DNA from: Orrella marina
GTDB lineage: Bacteria; Pseudomonadota; Gammaproteobacteria; Burkholderiales; Burkholderiaceae_B
Direction of reading: 5' to 3'
DNA length: 64,000 nucleotides
Assembly (NCBI RefSeq): GCF_003058465.1
Contig: NZ_CP028901.1
Span: 1,612,001-1,676,000 of the forward strand
Numbering within the stretch: the stretch's first letter is position 1; the number at the start of each line of letters is the position of its first letter. Shown piece after piece: positions 27,500 to 38,800 of this stretch. Position numbers and translations under genes: made by a program. The notes below the pieces were generated by a model. That model worked only from the letters and a program-made list of their open reading frames with translations, did no database searches and had not been told where the DNA came from.

Positions 27500-28357
27500 A
27501 TGTCTACTCACACGCTAGAAATCCACCACCCCACCATCGCTTTGGGCAAGGAAGTGGCATATCCAACCCGATATGATCCCGACCTGCTGCTTCCGATCAG
27601 TCGATCGCTAGGCAGGGCGCTGCTCGCAGGACTGACGCAGAATCCCGAGGCACAGATTGCCTTCACCGGTTGGGACATGTGGCGCGGATATGAACTGTCC
27701 TGGTTCGACCCTCGAGGACTACCAAAGATTGGCATACTCAAGGCATGGGTGCCTTGCACCAGTACCCACATCATCGAGTCCAAGTCGTTCAAGCTGTATC
27801 TGAACAGTCTGAACAATGAAAGAATGGACGACATTGAATCCGTTAAGAAGCGGATCAAGTCTGACCTCTCCTCCCGGGTTGGTGCAGAAGTGAAGGTTCA
27901 AGTAGTGACACCGCAAGAGTTTGCGAGCGAAGTGATCAGCGAACCACTTGAAGGCTGCCTCGATGACCAGGCCATCGAGATCGGCCACTACCAGCCGGAT
28001 CCGGACCTGCTAGCATGCGATCCGGAACGAATCGTATCTGAGAGTGTTTTTTCCAGACTATTAAAATCGAATTGTCCAGTCACCGGACAGCCCGACTGGG
28101 CCAGTGTGCATATCGAGTACGAAGGTGCGGCGATCGACCACGAGGCGCTGCTGCGATACATCGTCTCGTATCGTCAACACGAAGGATTTCACGAACAATG
28201 TGTCGAACAGATATTTTGTGACCTGATGCAACGCTGTCAGCCACAGCGTCTGAGTGTCTACGCTCGCTACACCCGTCGCGGAGGAATGGACATCAATCCA
28301 TGGCGTGCAACCCAAGGGCTCCCGGAACCAGTCACAAGTCGAAGCGCTCAACAATAA
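27500..28357 (+). CDS. queF: NADPH-dependent 7-cyano-7-deazaguanine reductase
   Basis: QueF reduces preQ0 to preQ1, a middle step of queuosine synthesis. The frame is open from 27398, but homology begins at the ATG at 27500, giving 285 aa, the length of the long bimodular type. Visible motifs: GYELSWFDPRGLPKIGI, ESKSFKLYLNSLNNERM (QueF signature), and SNCPVTGQPDW with the catalytic C192 that forms the thioimide. It shares the pathway with queH at 6 kb. Confidence 0.94.
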   Translation: MSTHTLEIHHPTIALGKEVAYPTRYDPDLLLPISRSLGRALLAGLTQNPEAQIAFTGWDMWRGYELSWFDPRGLPKIGILKAWVPCTSTHIIESKSFKLYLNSLNNERMDDIESVKKRIKSDLSSRVGAEVKVQVVTPQEFASEVISEPLEGCLDDQAIEIGHYQPDPDLLACDPERIVSESVFSRLLKSNCPVTGQPDWASVHIEYEGAAIDHEALLRYIVSYRQHEGFHEQCVEQIFCDLMQRCQPQRLSVYARYTRRGGMDINPWRATQGLPEPVTSRSAQQ

Positions 28358-28398
28358 ATGATTGCAGCGAGCCTGCCCAGCCACTTCCGACGAGGCTG

Positions 28399-29715
28399 TC
28401 AGGCTGTGGCGGCACTCGGGCTCATCCTGCTATAGCGCCCGATATGCGCTGCCAGCATTGCACCGACAACAAACGCCAGGGCCGCCCCCATCCAGGGCCC
28501 CCTCTCCCATCCCCAGTCCATCACGATACCGAACATCAACGGTCCCAGAGCGGACCCCACATCCATTCCGGAATACACAAGCCCGTAGACTGAACCCACC
28601 GAACGCTTGGGCGTCACCTTACGAACCATCATGTCGCGCGACGGTGCCGAAGCACCAGAGAAAAACCCGGCCATGGACATGATGAACATGGCCATATAGC
28701 CAGGCACCACACCGGAGGCAAGCAACACGAACATGGTGGCAGACAGTAGCAATGATGCCAGCACCACCAACTCGGTGCGCGGCGTTGCATTGACCAGAAA
28801 ACCACCTGCCAGCATGCCGACAATCTGGCCGACCATGTACGCCGTGATGACCGAACCCGCTGCGACAGCCGCCATGCCATACAGACTACCCATCAGCGGA
28901 ATGGTGTAATTTTGAACTGCAGACAGGGCAACTGTGGCGCAGCAGAAAAACAGAAACGCCCCCCACAGTGCGGGAGAAGCAAGCAACTGACGCAGCGTAG
29001 CCAGCACGCCGGGCGACTTCAACCTGTGCTCCTCATCACGCACATCGCCAAACACTTCGCTGCTCTTTTCACCTTCCGATGCACGCCGGTTCAATTCTCG
29101 TGTTCCTGGCACCTCAAGCGACTCACGTCCTAGCACAATCAGCACCAGCACCAACGCCATCAGTAATGCGACCGCCAGTGCAGCGCTGCGCCAGCCAAAC
29201 AGCGCTGTGAGACCCACAACAAAAACCGGAGAGAGCGCCCATCCCAGCGTGCCGGTGACATTATGAATGCTGAACGCATGCCCGAGACGACTGGGCTGAA
29301 CGCGGTGGTTCAGGATGGAGAAATCTGCGGGATGAAAGACGGCATTACCTATCCCACCAATCAATGCAGCGAGCATCAACGTTCCATACCCCGTTGCAGC
29401 ATAGAGAACCAGAGCAGCCACCAGAAAACAGGCTACACCAAACCACAGCACGGGTCGCGCACCGATCCGGTCCACAACAAATCCGCTGGCTGCCTGCCCG
29501 AATCCAGACACCACAAAGAACAGTGTCATCAGAAATCCGAGCTGCACAAAATCAAGCGCAAACGCCTGCCCGAGTGGCACAAACAGACTGGGAATCACCA
29601 GTTGAAAAAAATGTGAACTGGCATGCGCAGCCCCTACCAGACCAATGGTTGTCCAGTCGCCTTGCTCAGGTCGCCCTGGAAGCATAGACGAATCCAGCCC
29701 GGCAGTTTGCGCCAT
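28399..29715 (-). CDS. Major facilitator superfamily transporter
   Basis: The 438-aa protein has 12 predicted helices and a long charged loop (about 205-240, RRASEGEKSSEVFGDVRDEE) between helices 6 and 7. The start has an AGGAG ribosome binding site. The sequence FLTMLFFVVSGFGQAASGFVVDRIGARPV holds the MFS motif A region (DRIGARP). The substrate cannot be inferred. It is convergent with queF, with only 41 bp between them. Confidence 0.85.
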   Translation of the reverse strand: MAQTAGLDSSMLPGRPEQGDWTTIGLVGAAHASSHFFQLVIPSLFVPLGQAFALDFVQLGFLMTLFFVVSGFGQAASGFVVDRIGARPVLWFGVACFLVAALVLYAATGYGTLMLAALIGGIGNAVFHPADFSILNHRVQPSRLGHAFSIHNVTGTLGWALSPVFVVGLTALFGWRSAALAVALLMALVLVLIVLGRESLEVPGTRELNRRASEGEKSSEVFGDVRDEEHRLKSPGVLATLRQLLASPALWGAFLFFCCATVALSAVQNYTIPLMGSLYGMAAVAAGSVITAYMVGQIVGMLAGGFLVNATPRTELVVLASLLLSATMFVLLASGVVPGYMAMFIMSMAGFFSGASAPSRDMMVRKVTPKRSVGSVYGLVYSGMDVGSALGPLMFGIVMDWGWERGPWMGAALAFVVGAMLAAHIGRYSRMSPSAATA

Positions 29716-29841
29716 GCCTATCTCCTAACAGGTAGCACTTAGTAGTAATAGTTGAGAGCTGGCCTGATGAGGTGTTGCCCTTTATTACAGTGTCATCTCG
29801 ATCGTGACAAGGTCAATCAGCCCGGGCGCGAGTACACCCTC

Positions 29842-30411
29842 TCAGGTCCTGGCCCGTATCTCAGGCCATGCTTTTTTGAGATAGTAGAACATCGACCAGA
29901 CAGTCAACAAGGCTGCCACCACGATCAGGATCTGCCCGATCAACTGGGCTGGCAGATCGAACCAGTCTTCGTGATGCAACAGACAGGGAATCGCAATCAT
30001 CTGCGCTGCCGTCTTGAACTTGCCAAGCCAGTGAACGGCCACACTCCCGCTTGCTCCAATCTTCGCCATCCACTCCCTGAGTGCAGAAATCGCGATCTCT
30101 CGCCCGATAATCACCAGTGCAATCAGGCTGTCAACACGATCCAGATTCAGTAGCACCAGCAATGCTGCACTAACCATCAACTTGTCGGCCACCGGGTCAA
30201 GAAATGCACCAAACGATGAAGTCTGATTCCAGCGTCTTGCAAGCCAGCCGTCTAGCCAGTCGGTCAACGCGGCAATGACAAACATCCAGGCTGCAATCGC
30301 ATCGCGCAATGCGGTCGGCAACAAGATTTCCGGAACATAGAACAGCCCCACGAACAACGGAATGATCGCAATGCGAAGCCAGGTCAGGGCGATGGGAATA
30401 TTGAAAGGCAT
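29842..30411 (-). CDS. pgsA: CDP-diacylglycerol-glycerol-3-phosphate 3-phosphatidyltransferase
   Basis: PgsA makes phosphatidylglycerophosphate, the committed step to phosphatidylglycerol. The 189-aa protein has five or so helices and the CDP-alcohol phosphotransferase motif DGWLARRWNQTSSFGAFLDP followed by VADK, with the conserved D-G-A-R-G-D-D residues. It follows uvrC on the same strand, the order seen in many proteobacteria. Confidence 0.93.
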   Translation of the reverse strand: MPFNIPIALTWLRIAIIPLFVGLFYVPEILLPTALRDAIAAWMFVIAALTDWLDGWLARRWNQTSSFGAFLDPVADKLMVSAALLVLLNLDRVDSLIALVIIGREIAISALREWMAKIGASGSVAVHWLGKFKTAAQMIAIPCLLHHEDWFDLPAQLIGQILIVVAALLTVWSMFYYLKKAWPEIRART

Positions 30412-30478
30412 GATGTTGTCTATGCTAACCGAAATTGATCCTTAATTGACGCACCGCTCGAGACAGGATCGCGAGGCG

Positions 30479-32317
30479 TCAACCGTTATGAAAAGCGTCA
30501 TAGATCCGCCGGGCAAGCTCCAGCGAGATGCCATCAACGCAGGCAAGTTGCTCCACACTGGCGTCTCCCACTCCCCGCAAACCACCAAACCTGGCCAGCA
30601 GCTTCTGGCGACGCCTGGCGCCAACGCCCTCGATGTCTTCCAGGCGCGATGTCTGCCGGGCCCTGGATCGTTTTGCACGCATGCCGGTAATCGCAAACCG
30701 GTGAGCCTCATCCCGAATCTGCGCAATCAGCATCAGTGCAGCCGACATCTGCCCGAGAACCAGCGATTGACGCCCATCCGCAAACACCAGTGTTTCAAGA
30801 CCGGTCTTGCGGTTCTCGCCCTTGGCTACACCCACTAAAACTGAAACATCCAGGCCATATTCCTCGAAAACCTGCCGTGCAACCTCTACCTGCCCTTTGC
30901 CGCCGTCAATCAGGACCAGATCCGGCAGCAAGGACTGTCCATCGGCTACCTTTCCATAGCGACGCGTCAGCACCTGACGCATGGCTGCGTAATCATCTCC
31001 AGGCGTGATACCCACAATGTTGTAGCGTCGATATAGTGAAGGCTGCATCTCGTGATTCTGAAATACCACGCATGAGGCCTGGGTGGCTTCACCTGCGGTA
31101 TGACTGATATCAAAACACTCGACTCGCAACTGCTGAAGCGACTGCTCGTCCGTTTCAAGACTCAGTTGCTGAGCCAGCGCGAGCGTTCGAGCATGGCGTG
31201 CCCCGCCTTCAGTCAAAGCTCGCGAGAGCGCCAGTTGCGCGTTTTGAATCGCCTGATCCAGCCAGGCTCGACGCATTCCTTGCGGACGGACAAGCAGCTT
31301 GGCGCGCGTTCCGCGAGCGCTGGCCAATAGTCTGATAATGTCCGGATCATTGGGTGGCGGGCTTACTGTGACGACAGCCGGTATTGGCTGTTCCAGATAG
31401 TGCTGCACCAGAAAAGCCTCCAGAACATCCGCCTCACTGTCCCCGTCGACATGTGTAGGAAAGAATGCCCGGTCACCGAGGTGACGTCCCGAACGAATCA
31501 TAGCCAGGTTGACACAGGCCTTGCCAGACTGCAGCGTGACTGCCACGACATCGGTATCACTGCCATCCACATCTTCCATCGTCTGCTGCTGAAGAACACG
31601 CGACAATGCGGACATCTGATCACGCAGCTGCGCGGCCTGCTCAAACTCGAGAGCCTGAGCGGCCTCATTCATACGCTGCTCGATGTCTTCCAGGATCTCG
31701 TGGGTGTTCCCCTTCAGAAACTGGCTTGCCTGGTGAACATCCTGCTGGTAATCCTCTATGGAAATATGCCCGACACAGGGTCCCGAACAACGCTGGATCT
31801 GATAAAGAAGGCACGGCCTTGAGCGATTGGCGTACACCGTATCTTCGCAGGTGCGCAGCCGGAACACTCTTTGCAGGATCTGCATGGTTTCGCGCACTGC
31901 CCAGGCATTAGGATACGGCCCGAAGAACTGTCCCGGACGCTGCGTCGATCCGCGGTAGTAGGCCATCCTCGGCGCATCGTGCCCACTCAGCCAGAGGTAT
32001 GGATACGACTTGTCGTCACGAAAGAGAATGTTATAGCGTGGCTTGAGTTGCTTGATAAGATTGTTCTCAAGCAGCAGCGCCTCGGCCTCTGACGGTGTGA
32101 CCGTGACATCTACCCGGGCAACCCGGGCAACCATGTGTGCAATCCGGGGACTGTGACCGGTCTTCTGAAAGTAGGAACTGACCCGCTTCTTGAGATCTCT
32201 TGCCTTGCCAACATACAGGACCTGGCCCTGCTCATCAATGTGGCGGTACACACCCGGCAAATGCGGCAGACTAGCCAGAAACGACTTGACGTCAAAGACG
32301 GGCTCAGACTGACTCAT
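30479..32317 (-). CDS. uvrC: Excinuclease ABC subunit C
   Basis: UvrC makes both incisions in nucleotide excision repair. From the ATG at 32317 ([18 protein letters not shown]) the protein has 612 aa: GIY-YIG domain ([18 protein letters not shown]), UVR domain (about 205-240), RNase-H-like domain ([28 protein letters not shown]), and C-terminal helix-hairpin-helix. A longer frame to 32344 is less likely. Its start overlaps the nagZ end by 14 bp. Confidence 0.95.
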   Translation of the reverse strand: MSQSEPVFDVKSFLASLPHLPGVYRHIDEQGQVLYVGKARDLKKRVSSYFQKTGHSPRIAHMVARVARVDVTVTPSEAEALLLENNLIKQLKPRYNILFRDDKSYPYLWLSGHDAPRMAYYRGSTQRPGQFFGPYPNAWAVRETMQILQRVFRLRTCEDTVYANRSRPCLLYQIQRCSGPCVGHISIEDYQQDVHQASQFLKGNTHEILEDIEQRMNEAAQALEFEQAAQLRDQMSALSRVLQQQTMEDVDGSDTDVVAVTLQSGKACVNLAMIRSGRHLGDRAFFPTHVDGDSEADVLEAFLVQHYLEQPIPAVVTVSPPPNDPDIIRLLASARGTRAKLLVRPQGMRRAWLDQAIQNAQLALSRALTEGGARHARTLALAQQLSLETDEQSLQQLRVECFDISHTAGEATQASCVVFQNHEMQPSLYRRYNIVGITPGDDYAAMRQVLTRRYGKVADGQSLLPDLVLIDGGKGQVEVARQVFEEYGLDVSVLVGVAKGENRKTGLETLVFADGRQSLVLGQMSAALMLIAQIRDEAHRFAITGMRAKRSRARQTSRLEDIEGVGARRRQKLLARFGGLRGVGDASVEQLACVDGISLELARRIYDAFHNG

Positions 32318-33416
32318 TGATACTGCGCACCTGCTCAAGTGCACGCTGGTAGATCGGCATGGTCACGAGTGCAGGCCAGCGCACTGCCTTGCCACTGGGC
32401 ATGAGGCGCCTGATGCGAGCCTGACTCGCTACATCGCTGGTGTGAACCAGACTCTCAAGTAACTGATCTGCCATATCCAGGTGGTTACATACAAGCACCA
32501 TATCACAACCAGCCTCAAGCGCCGCCTTGGCACGGTCGACAATGTCACCCGCCACAGCGGCACCTTCCATTGTCAAATCATCCGAGAACACAACGCCGTC
32601 GTAACCCATGCGACCCCTCAGAATCTCGCGAATCCACTTCGGCGAGAATCCTGCAGGCAACCGATCAACCTTGGGATAAATCACGTGAGCGGGCATCACG
32701 GCCGGTATCACCATGTCACCGAGCCACTCGTAGGGTGCGCCATCCTCTTTGAGGATTCGAGTCAGGCTCCGCTGATCGACAGGAATCTCATGGTGCGAAT
32801 CCGCACTGACAGCACCGTGACCCGGAAAGTGCTTACCGCAGGCACCCATGCCCATCATGGACATGCCCTGGACCAGTGCGCGCGCAAGCATTGAAACTAC
32901 TCTGGGGTCCCGGTGAAACGACCGGTCTCCAATTACGCTGCTCACGCCATAATCAAGATCAAGCACCGGGGTAAAACTGAGATCAACACCGCAAGCACGA
33001 AGCTCTGCGGCCAGGACCAGACCCACACTGGTCGCAAGCGACATGGCGCGCATCGGATCTCTCATCCAGATCTGACCGAGGCGAGCCATGCTGGGCAGTT
33101 GCGTGAAGCCGTCCTCTCTGAACCGCTGAACACGCCCACCTTCGTGGTCGACTGCAATCAGCAGCCTGGGTTTGCGAAGCCGGTGAATCTGTCGGGTCAG
33201 ACGCGTCAGTTGCTCACGGCTCTCGAAGTGTCTCGTAAACAGGATCACACCGCCCACCACCGGGTGCTGCAACCGCCTGATATCCTGCACGGTGAGGCTG
33301 GGGCCTTCAATATCCAGCATGACAGGGCCACGAGCCAGTCGCACTGGCTTGAAACCAGACTTGAACAGTGCCTTGAACCCTGTTTTGCCGGGGGACTTTT
33401 GATCAGACTTGCTCAA
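32304..33416 (-). CDS. nagZ: Beta-N-acetylhexosaminidase NagZ (GH3)
   Basis: NagZ removes N-acetylglucosamine from recycled anhydromuropeptides in the cytoplasm. The 370-aa protein has GH3 motifs: [12 protein letters not shown] (about 101-112), [18 protein letters not shown] with the catalytic His loop, and [12 protein letters not shown] with the nucleophile Asp. It starts 3 bp behind the pdxJ stop. An N-terminal basic extension of about 20 residues ([18 protein letters not shown]) is unusual for NagZ. Confidence 0.93.
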   Translation of the reverse strand: MSKSDQKSPGKTGFKALFKSGFKPVRLARGPVMLDIEGPSLTVQDIRRLQHPVVGGVILFTRHFESREQLTRLTRQIHRLRKPRLLIAVDHEGGRVQRFREDGFTQLPSMARLGQIWMRDPMRAMSLATSVGLVLAAELRACGVDLSFTPVLDLDYGVSSVIGDRSFHRDPRVVSMLARALVQGMSMMGMGACGKHFPGHGAVSADSHHEIPVDQRSLTRILKEDGAPYEWLGDMVIPAVMPAHVIYPKVDRLPAGFSPKWIREILRGRMGYDGVVFSDDLTMEGAAVAGDIVDRAKAALEAGCDMVLVCNHLDMADQLLESLVHTSDVASQARIRRLMPSGKAVRWPALVTMPIYQRALEQVRSINESV

Positions 33417-33419
33417 TGT

Positions 33420-34181
33420 TCAGGCTCCCAGCGTGAAGGACTCATCACGCAATCCAGCAAGTCGTCCCTGCACCATCAAACCCTTCATCTCGCGTACCGC
33501 CTCTTGCCACCCCGAAAAAATGGCTTGAGCCACAATGGCGTGACCGATATTCAACTCCGCAATCCCATCGAGCGCAGCAATCGGCTGCACATTACTGTAA
33601 TGCAACCCATGACCGGCATTGACCCGCATACCATGCGTCTTGGCGTGCGCAACCGCGATCTTGAGCCGCTCGATCTCGGCCTGGATTTGCACAGCTTGCT
33701 TCGCCTCTGCGTACGCACCTGTGTGCAGCTCGATCACCCGAGCCCCGGCACGTGCCGCCGCCTCAATCTGGGCAGGCTCCGGGTCAACAAACAGAGACAC
33801 CCGGATGGATGCATCATGCAGGCGAGATACAGCATCTGCCACCGCAGCAAACCCGCCTACGACATCCAGCCCACCTTCAGTCGTGAGTTCAGTGCGCTTT
33901 TCCGGGACGAGACACACATCATCTGGCTTGACTTTGAGTGCGATATCGAGCATCTCCTGCGTGACCGCACACTCAAGGTTCATCCTCGTCATCAACTGAG
34001 GACGTAATGCCCAGACATCAGCATCCTGAATATGACGCCGATCCTCCCTCAAATGTAGCGTGATGAGGTCTGCGCCAGCCTGTTCGGCCAGCAACGCGGC
34101 CCTGATCGGATCAGGGTAAGTCGTGTGCCGCTGCTGTCGCAAAGTGGCCACGTGATCGATGTTCACACCCAAGTCAATCAT
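33420..34181 (-). CDS. pdxJ: Pyridoxine 5'-phosphate synthase
   Basis: PdxJ condenses 1-deoxyxylulose 5-phosphate and 3-amino-2-oxopropyl phosphate to pyridoxine 5'-phosphate. The 253-aa TIM-barrel protein starts [17 protein letters not shown] and contains [15 protein letters not shown] and [14 protein letters not shown], all typical. It overlaps the end of the efflux OMP gene by 4 bp, so it is probably also translated from the efflux message. The usual acpS gene between pdxJ and nagZ is absent here. Confidence 0.96.
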   Translation of the reverse strand: MIDLGVNIDHVATLRQQRHTTYPDPIRAALLAEQAGADLITLHLREDRRHIQDADVWALRPQLMTRMNLECAVTQEMLDIALKVKPDDVCLVPEKRTELTTEGGLDVVGGFAAVADAVSRLHDASIRVSLFVDPEPAQIEAAARAGARVIELHTGAYAEAKQAVQIQAEIERLKIAVAHAKTHGMRVNAGHGLHYSNVQPIAALDGIAELNIGHAIVAQAIFSGWQEAVREMKGLMVQGRLAGLRDESFTLGA

Positions 34182-35805
34182 TTTTTGGAGGGTACCGGTT
34201 CTTCAGTTGTCAAAACAATGGTTTCTACCACAGTTTCAGCTGTTTCGCCTTGATCCCCCGCAGATCTATGCTCAAGAGACTCACTTGCACCGTTCCCGCG
34301 CGTGTAAGGTGACTGAATCAAAGTCGCACCTGGCACTGACTCGTCCCAGCCGCCACCGAGCGCTTTATACAAATTCACCCTGTTGGCAAGCAGCTCAAAT
34401 CCAGTCTGAACTTCCTGCAGACGCGAATTGAACAATTCGACCTGCGCCACCTGGACGTCAAGAAAGCTGTCGATCCCATTAAAGAATCTGGCGTTGCTCA
34501 GATCATAGTAACGCTGCGCGGACTTGCTTTGAGCGCTACGTGCATCCAGTTGAGACGAGAACGTCGCTTCGCCGGCAAGCGCGTCAGACACCTCCCTGAA
34601 CGCCTGCTCAACACTCTGCTGGTAAGTGGCAACAGCTTCGCGCTGAGCTGCACTGGCCTGTTCGAGACTGGCCTGCAGGGCCCCCCACTGAAGATCGGCA
34701 GCGATACGGATGGTGTGAACGCCCATGCACCTGTTCCACTGCTGAACAGGTCGCCAAGTGACGTGCTCGCTGTGCCCACGCTTCCTGTCAGGCTGATGTT
34801 CGGAAAGAACGCGGCTCGTGCCGCCCCAATGTTGGCATTGGCTGCCATGAGCACATTCTCGGCTGCCCTGATGTCCGGACGACGCTCCAGCAACTCCGAA
34901 GGCAGCCCTACCGGGATGTCCCTGACTTGATCAATCGCCGCAAACGGCAAAGAATCGGGCAGGTTCGCAGGCAGAGGCTGACCTGTCAGGATGGCCAGCG
35001 CATTGCGCGCCTGCTCCCTTTCACGCGTAAAACGCGCCATATCGGCAGCAGACGCATCGACCAGGGCCTTAGCCTGTACAGCATCACGCTCTGATGCAAC
35101 GCCGCTTCTGAACCGGGCGTTCACAAGGTCGTAAGTCCGCTTGCGGGTCTTGTAGGTCTCGCTGGTGAGTTCATGCATCACCTGTGCCATCCGGTACCGG
35201 TAATACTGCACGGCAGTGTCCGCCACCAGCGCAATCTGGACCGCGCGCGCACCCTCTGCCGAAGCCAGGAACTGCTGATAAGCGGCTTCTGACAGATTGC
35301 GCAAGCGACCAAACAGGTCAAGCTCGAATGCAGTGACAGCAATTCCAGCACTGTACTGACTCGAGATCACGTTGCTTCCAGTGGGGCTGGCTGGACTCGG
35401 TGTTGCCTGACGGGATCCAGAAAACGCGCCACCCAGTTGCGGAAACATCTGCCCCCGCTGAATGCCCCAGACCGCCTCGGCCTGCTCCATCCGGGAGACT
35501 GCAATCTGCAGATTCCGGTTTCCTGCAAGCGCCAGCTCGATCAGCGCAATGAGTTGCGGATCCTTGAAAAAGTCTTGCCATGGCGTCTGTGCATTCTCCA
35601 CCGAGTCGACCCCAAAGCTTGCGGCATCAACGGCCTGCTCGGTAAACCCGCCAGTTCTTGCATCGTAGCTGGTCCGAAACTGCTGACCGTACATGGAAGG
35701 AACTGTCGAATCCGGCTGTTCGTACTTCGGAGCCATGCTGCACGCAGCCAGCGCCAGCGAGAGCGCGGACAGTACGAATGCCCGGGGCAATGTTCGCTTA
35801 TTCAT
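34178..35805 (-). pseudogene. RND efflux outer-membrane lipoprotein (NodT/OprM-like), broken by a -1 frameshift
   Basis: The gene starts at 35805 (AGGAGG ribosome binding site) with a lipoprotein signal (LSLALAACSMAPKYEQP) and continues as a TolC-type channel (NRNLQIAVSRMEQAEAVWGI; RAAENVLMAANANIGAARAA). After WAFTPSVSLPIFSGG the frame is lost; the rest (ALQASLEQASAAQREAVATY to the end at 34178) is in another frame. Adding one G to the G6 run at 34681-34686 restores SGGALQASLEQAS. Intact length would be about 542 aa, with a Pro/Thr-rich tail. It overlaps the RND gene by 8 bp and pdxJ by 4 bp. Confidence 0.9.
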
Positions 35806-38800
35806 GCTTGCCTCCTGCAGCAGTCGTGCCATGTTTGTCAAACAACTTGACCTTTGTCTTGAAGAACCGCAACACGACAACGAAGAATACTGGTACAAAA
35901 ATGACCGAGAAAGGCGTGGCAGCCAGCATACCGCCAAGCACCCCAAAACCCACCGCTTTCTGGCTGGCCGCACCAGCACCGCTGGACAGGGTGAGCGGAA
36001 CCACGCCAAGAATGAAGGCAAATGACGTCATCAGAATCGGACGAAACCGTAGACGCGCCGCCTCAATCGTTGCCTCGTAAAGTCCCATGCCGCGACCGTA
36101 AAGATCCTTGGCAAACTCCACAATCAGAATCGCGTTCTTGGCTGCAAGCCCGATCACGGTCACCATACCAACCTGGAAGTAAACATCGTTGTTCATGCCC
36201 AGCGCCGTTACGAGTCCGACCGCACCAAGCATGCCCAGCGGCACGATGAGCAGCACCGACAAGGGTATCGCCCAGCTCTCGTAAAGCGCTGACAGAACCA
36301 GGAACACGACCAGAATCGCCAGCCCCATCAGAATCGGCGCTTGCGAACCTGCCTGGACTTCCTGATAGGACAGACCAGTCCATTCAAAACCAAACCCACC
36401 GGGCAACTCCCCGATCAGCGCCTGCATTGCCTGCATCGCATCACCGGATGAATACCCTGGCGCGGCCGCTCCGCTGATACGAACCGAGTCATAGCTGTTG
36501 TAACGCACGACCTGAGTGGGTCCCTGGGTCCACGAGGTCTCGACAAACGAAGACAGCGGCACCATCTGGCCATCCTTGTTACGGGCATTAAGCTTGAGCA
36601 GATCCTCGACGTTCATCCTGAAATCAGCCTCAGCCTGCACCCAGACATTCTGCATGCGTCCCATGTTCGGGAACTTGCCCAGATACTGCCCCCCGATTGC
36701 CGCCGACAGCACACCTGCCGCTTCAGAGAACTCAACGCCCTGCGCTGCGAGCCTTTCGCGGTCGATGCGAACCTCAAGTTTGGGTCCAGGAGCAAGACCC
36801 GTGATCCGGACTTGGGAAAGCACCGGATTCTGTGCAGCCTTGGCAAGCAACTCGTTTGCACCAGCCATCAGTGCGTCGTACCCCATGCCGCCGCGATCCT
36901 GGAGACGCAGTTCGAAACCACTGGAATTACCCAGAGATGAAATTGCGGGAGGAATCACAGAGAACACCAGCGCATCCGGGATAGTACTGATCAGATAACC
37001 CGTCGCCTTGCCGGCAATGGCCTGGGCGGATTGCCCAGGTCCAGTGCGTTCCGTAAAATCTTTAAGTGGAACAAACGCGAGCGCCGCGTTCAAGCCATTA
37101 CCGTTGAAACTGAATCCCCGGATTGCAACGATGTTCTGCGTCTCAGGCTGATCCAGAAAGTAATCCTCGACCGTGTTGATCACTTCCATGGTACGACTGG
37201 ACGACGAACCTGACGGCAGCTCCATATTGACGACCACATACCCCTGGTCCTCCTCGGGCAGGAAGGCACTTGGCATGCGCAGGTACATCCATCCCATCAC
37301 GGCAACCAGGATCAGATAGATGACCATATAACGGCCACCTCTGTGGACCAGATGACTGACTCCTTTCTCGTACTTGTGGGTCGTGCTGGTAAACACCCGG
37401 TTGAACCATCCGAAGAACCCTTTCTTCTCTTCATGGTGGCCTTTCGGAATGGGTTTGAGGATGGTCGCACACAAGGCAGGTGTAAAAGACAACGCAAGGA
37501 ACCCGGAGAACATGATCGAGATCGCCATGGCAACGGCGAACTGCTGATAGATCACACCCACGGAGCCCGACATGAAGGCCAGTGGAAGGAACACCACGGT
37601 CAGCACTGCCGTGATCCCCACAATCGCTCCCGAGATCTGCGGCATGGCTTTCTTGGTCGCCTCCAGCGGTGACACCCCATCTTCCACCATGATCCGTTCG
37701 ACGTTCTCGACTACCACGATCGCATCGTCCACAAGAATACCGATGGCCAGCACCATGGCGAACATGGTGAGCACGTTAACCGAGAATCCGAGCATATTCA
37801 TGACGGCAAATGCTCCCATCATCGCAACCGGAACGACCAGAGACGGGATGATGGTGTAACGGACATTCTGCAGAAACAGGTACATCACCAGGAACACCAG
37901 AACCATCGCTTCAAGCAGTGTGTAAACCACCTGGGTGATGGACACTTCCACGTAAGGCGCGGTGTTATAGGGAATGGTGTACTCAATGTCAGCAGGAAAG
38001 AACGCCGCCAGCTCCTCCATGCGCTGCTGAACCCCCTCAGCTGTCTCGAGCGCGTTGGCTCCCGGAGCGAGCACAACAGCAAAAGCAGCCGTTGGTGCAG
38101 CATTCAAACGGGCACCAAACTGATAGTTGTCTGCACCTACCTCAACTCTGGCAACGTCACCGAGCCGGATCGAGGAACCGCCGCCACGAGAACGCACGAT
38201 CACGCTCTCGAAATCCTCAACAGTCGTCAGCTGACCATTGGTTGACAGGTTGGCAGTGATCCGCTGGCTGTCCGGATTGGGTGGTGCACCCAGAACCCCG
38301 GCTGGAATCAGCAGATTCTGGGATTGCAGGGCAGCCGTGATCTCCTGCGTGCTAACGCCAAGTCCGACAAGCTTGTCGGGATCGATCCAGATGCGCATAG
38401 CGCGCGGAGCCGCAAAGAGCTGGAATCGCCCGACACCAGGAACCCGGGAGATGGGGTTCTGGATGTTGCGGGTAATGTAGTCAGCGAGCGCAGTCTGGTC
38501 CTGAGTTCCGTCCACCGAAGACAGCGCCACCACCATCAGGAAGCCGGCACTGGTCTGCTCGAAACGCACACCCTGCTGGGAGACGGCACCGGGCAATTGT
38601 GCCATGACGTTCGAAACCCGGTTCTGCACATCGACCTGGGCATCATCAGGATTGGTTCCAGGGGCAAAGGTGGCCGTGATCTGCGCCGAGCCGTTGGAGT
38701 CACTGACCGACTCGTAGTAGAGCAAGCCCTTGGCACCGTTAAGCTCGTTCTCGATGATACTTGTGACCGATTCGGAAACCTCCTCGGCTGACGCACCCGG

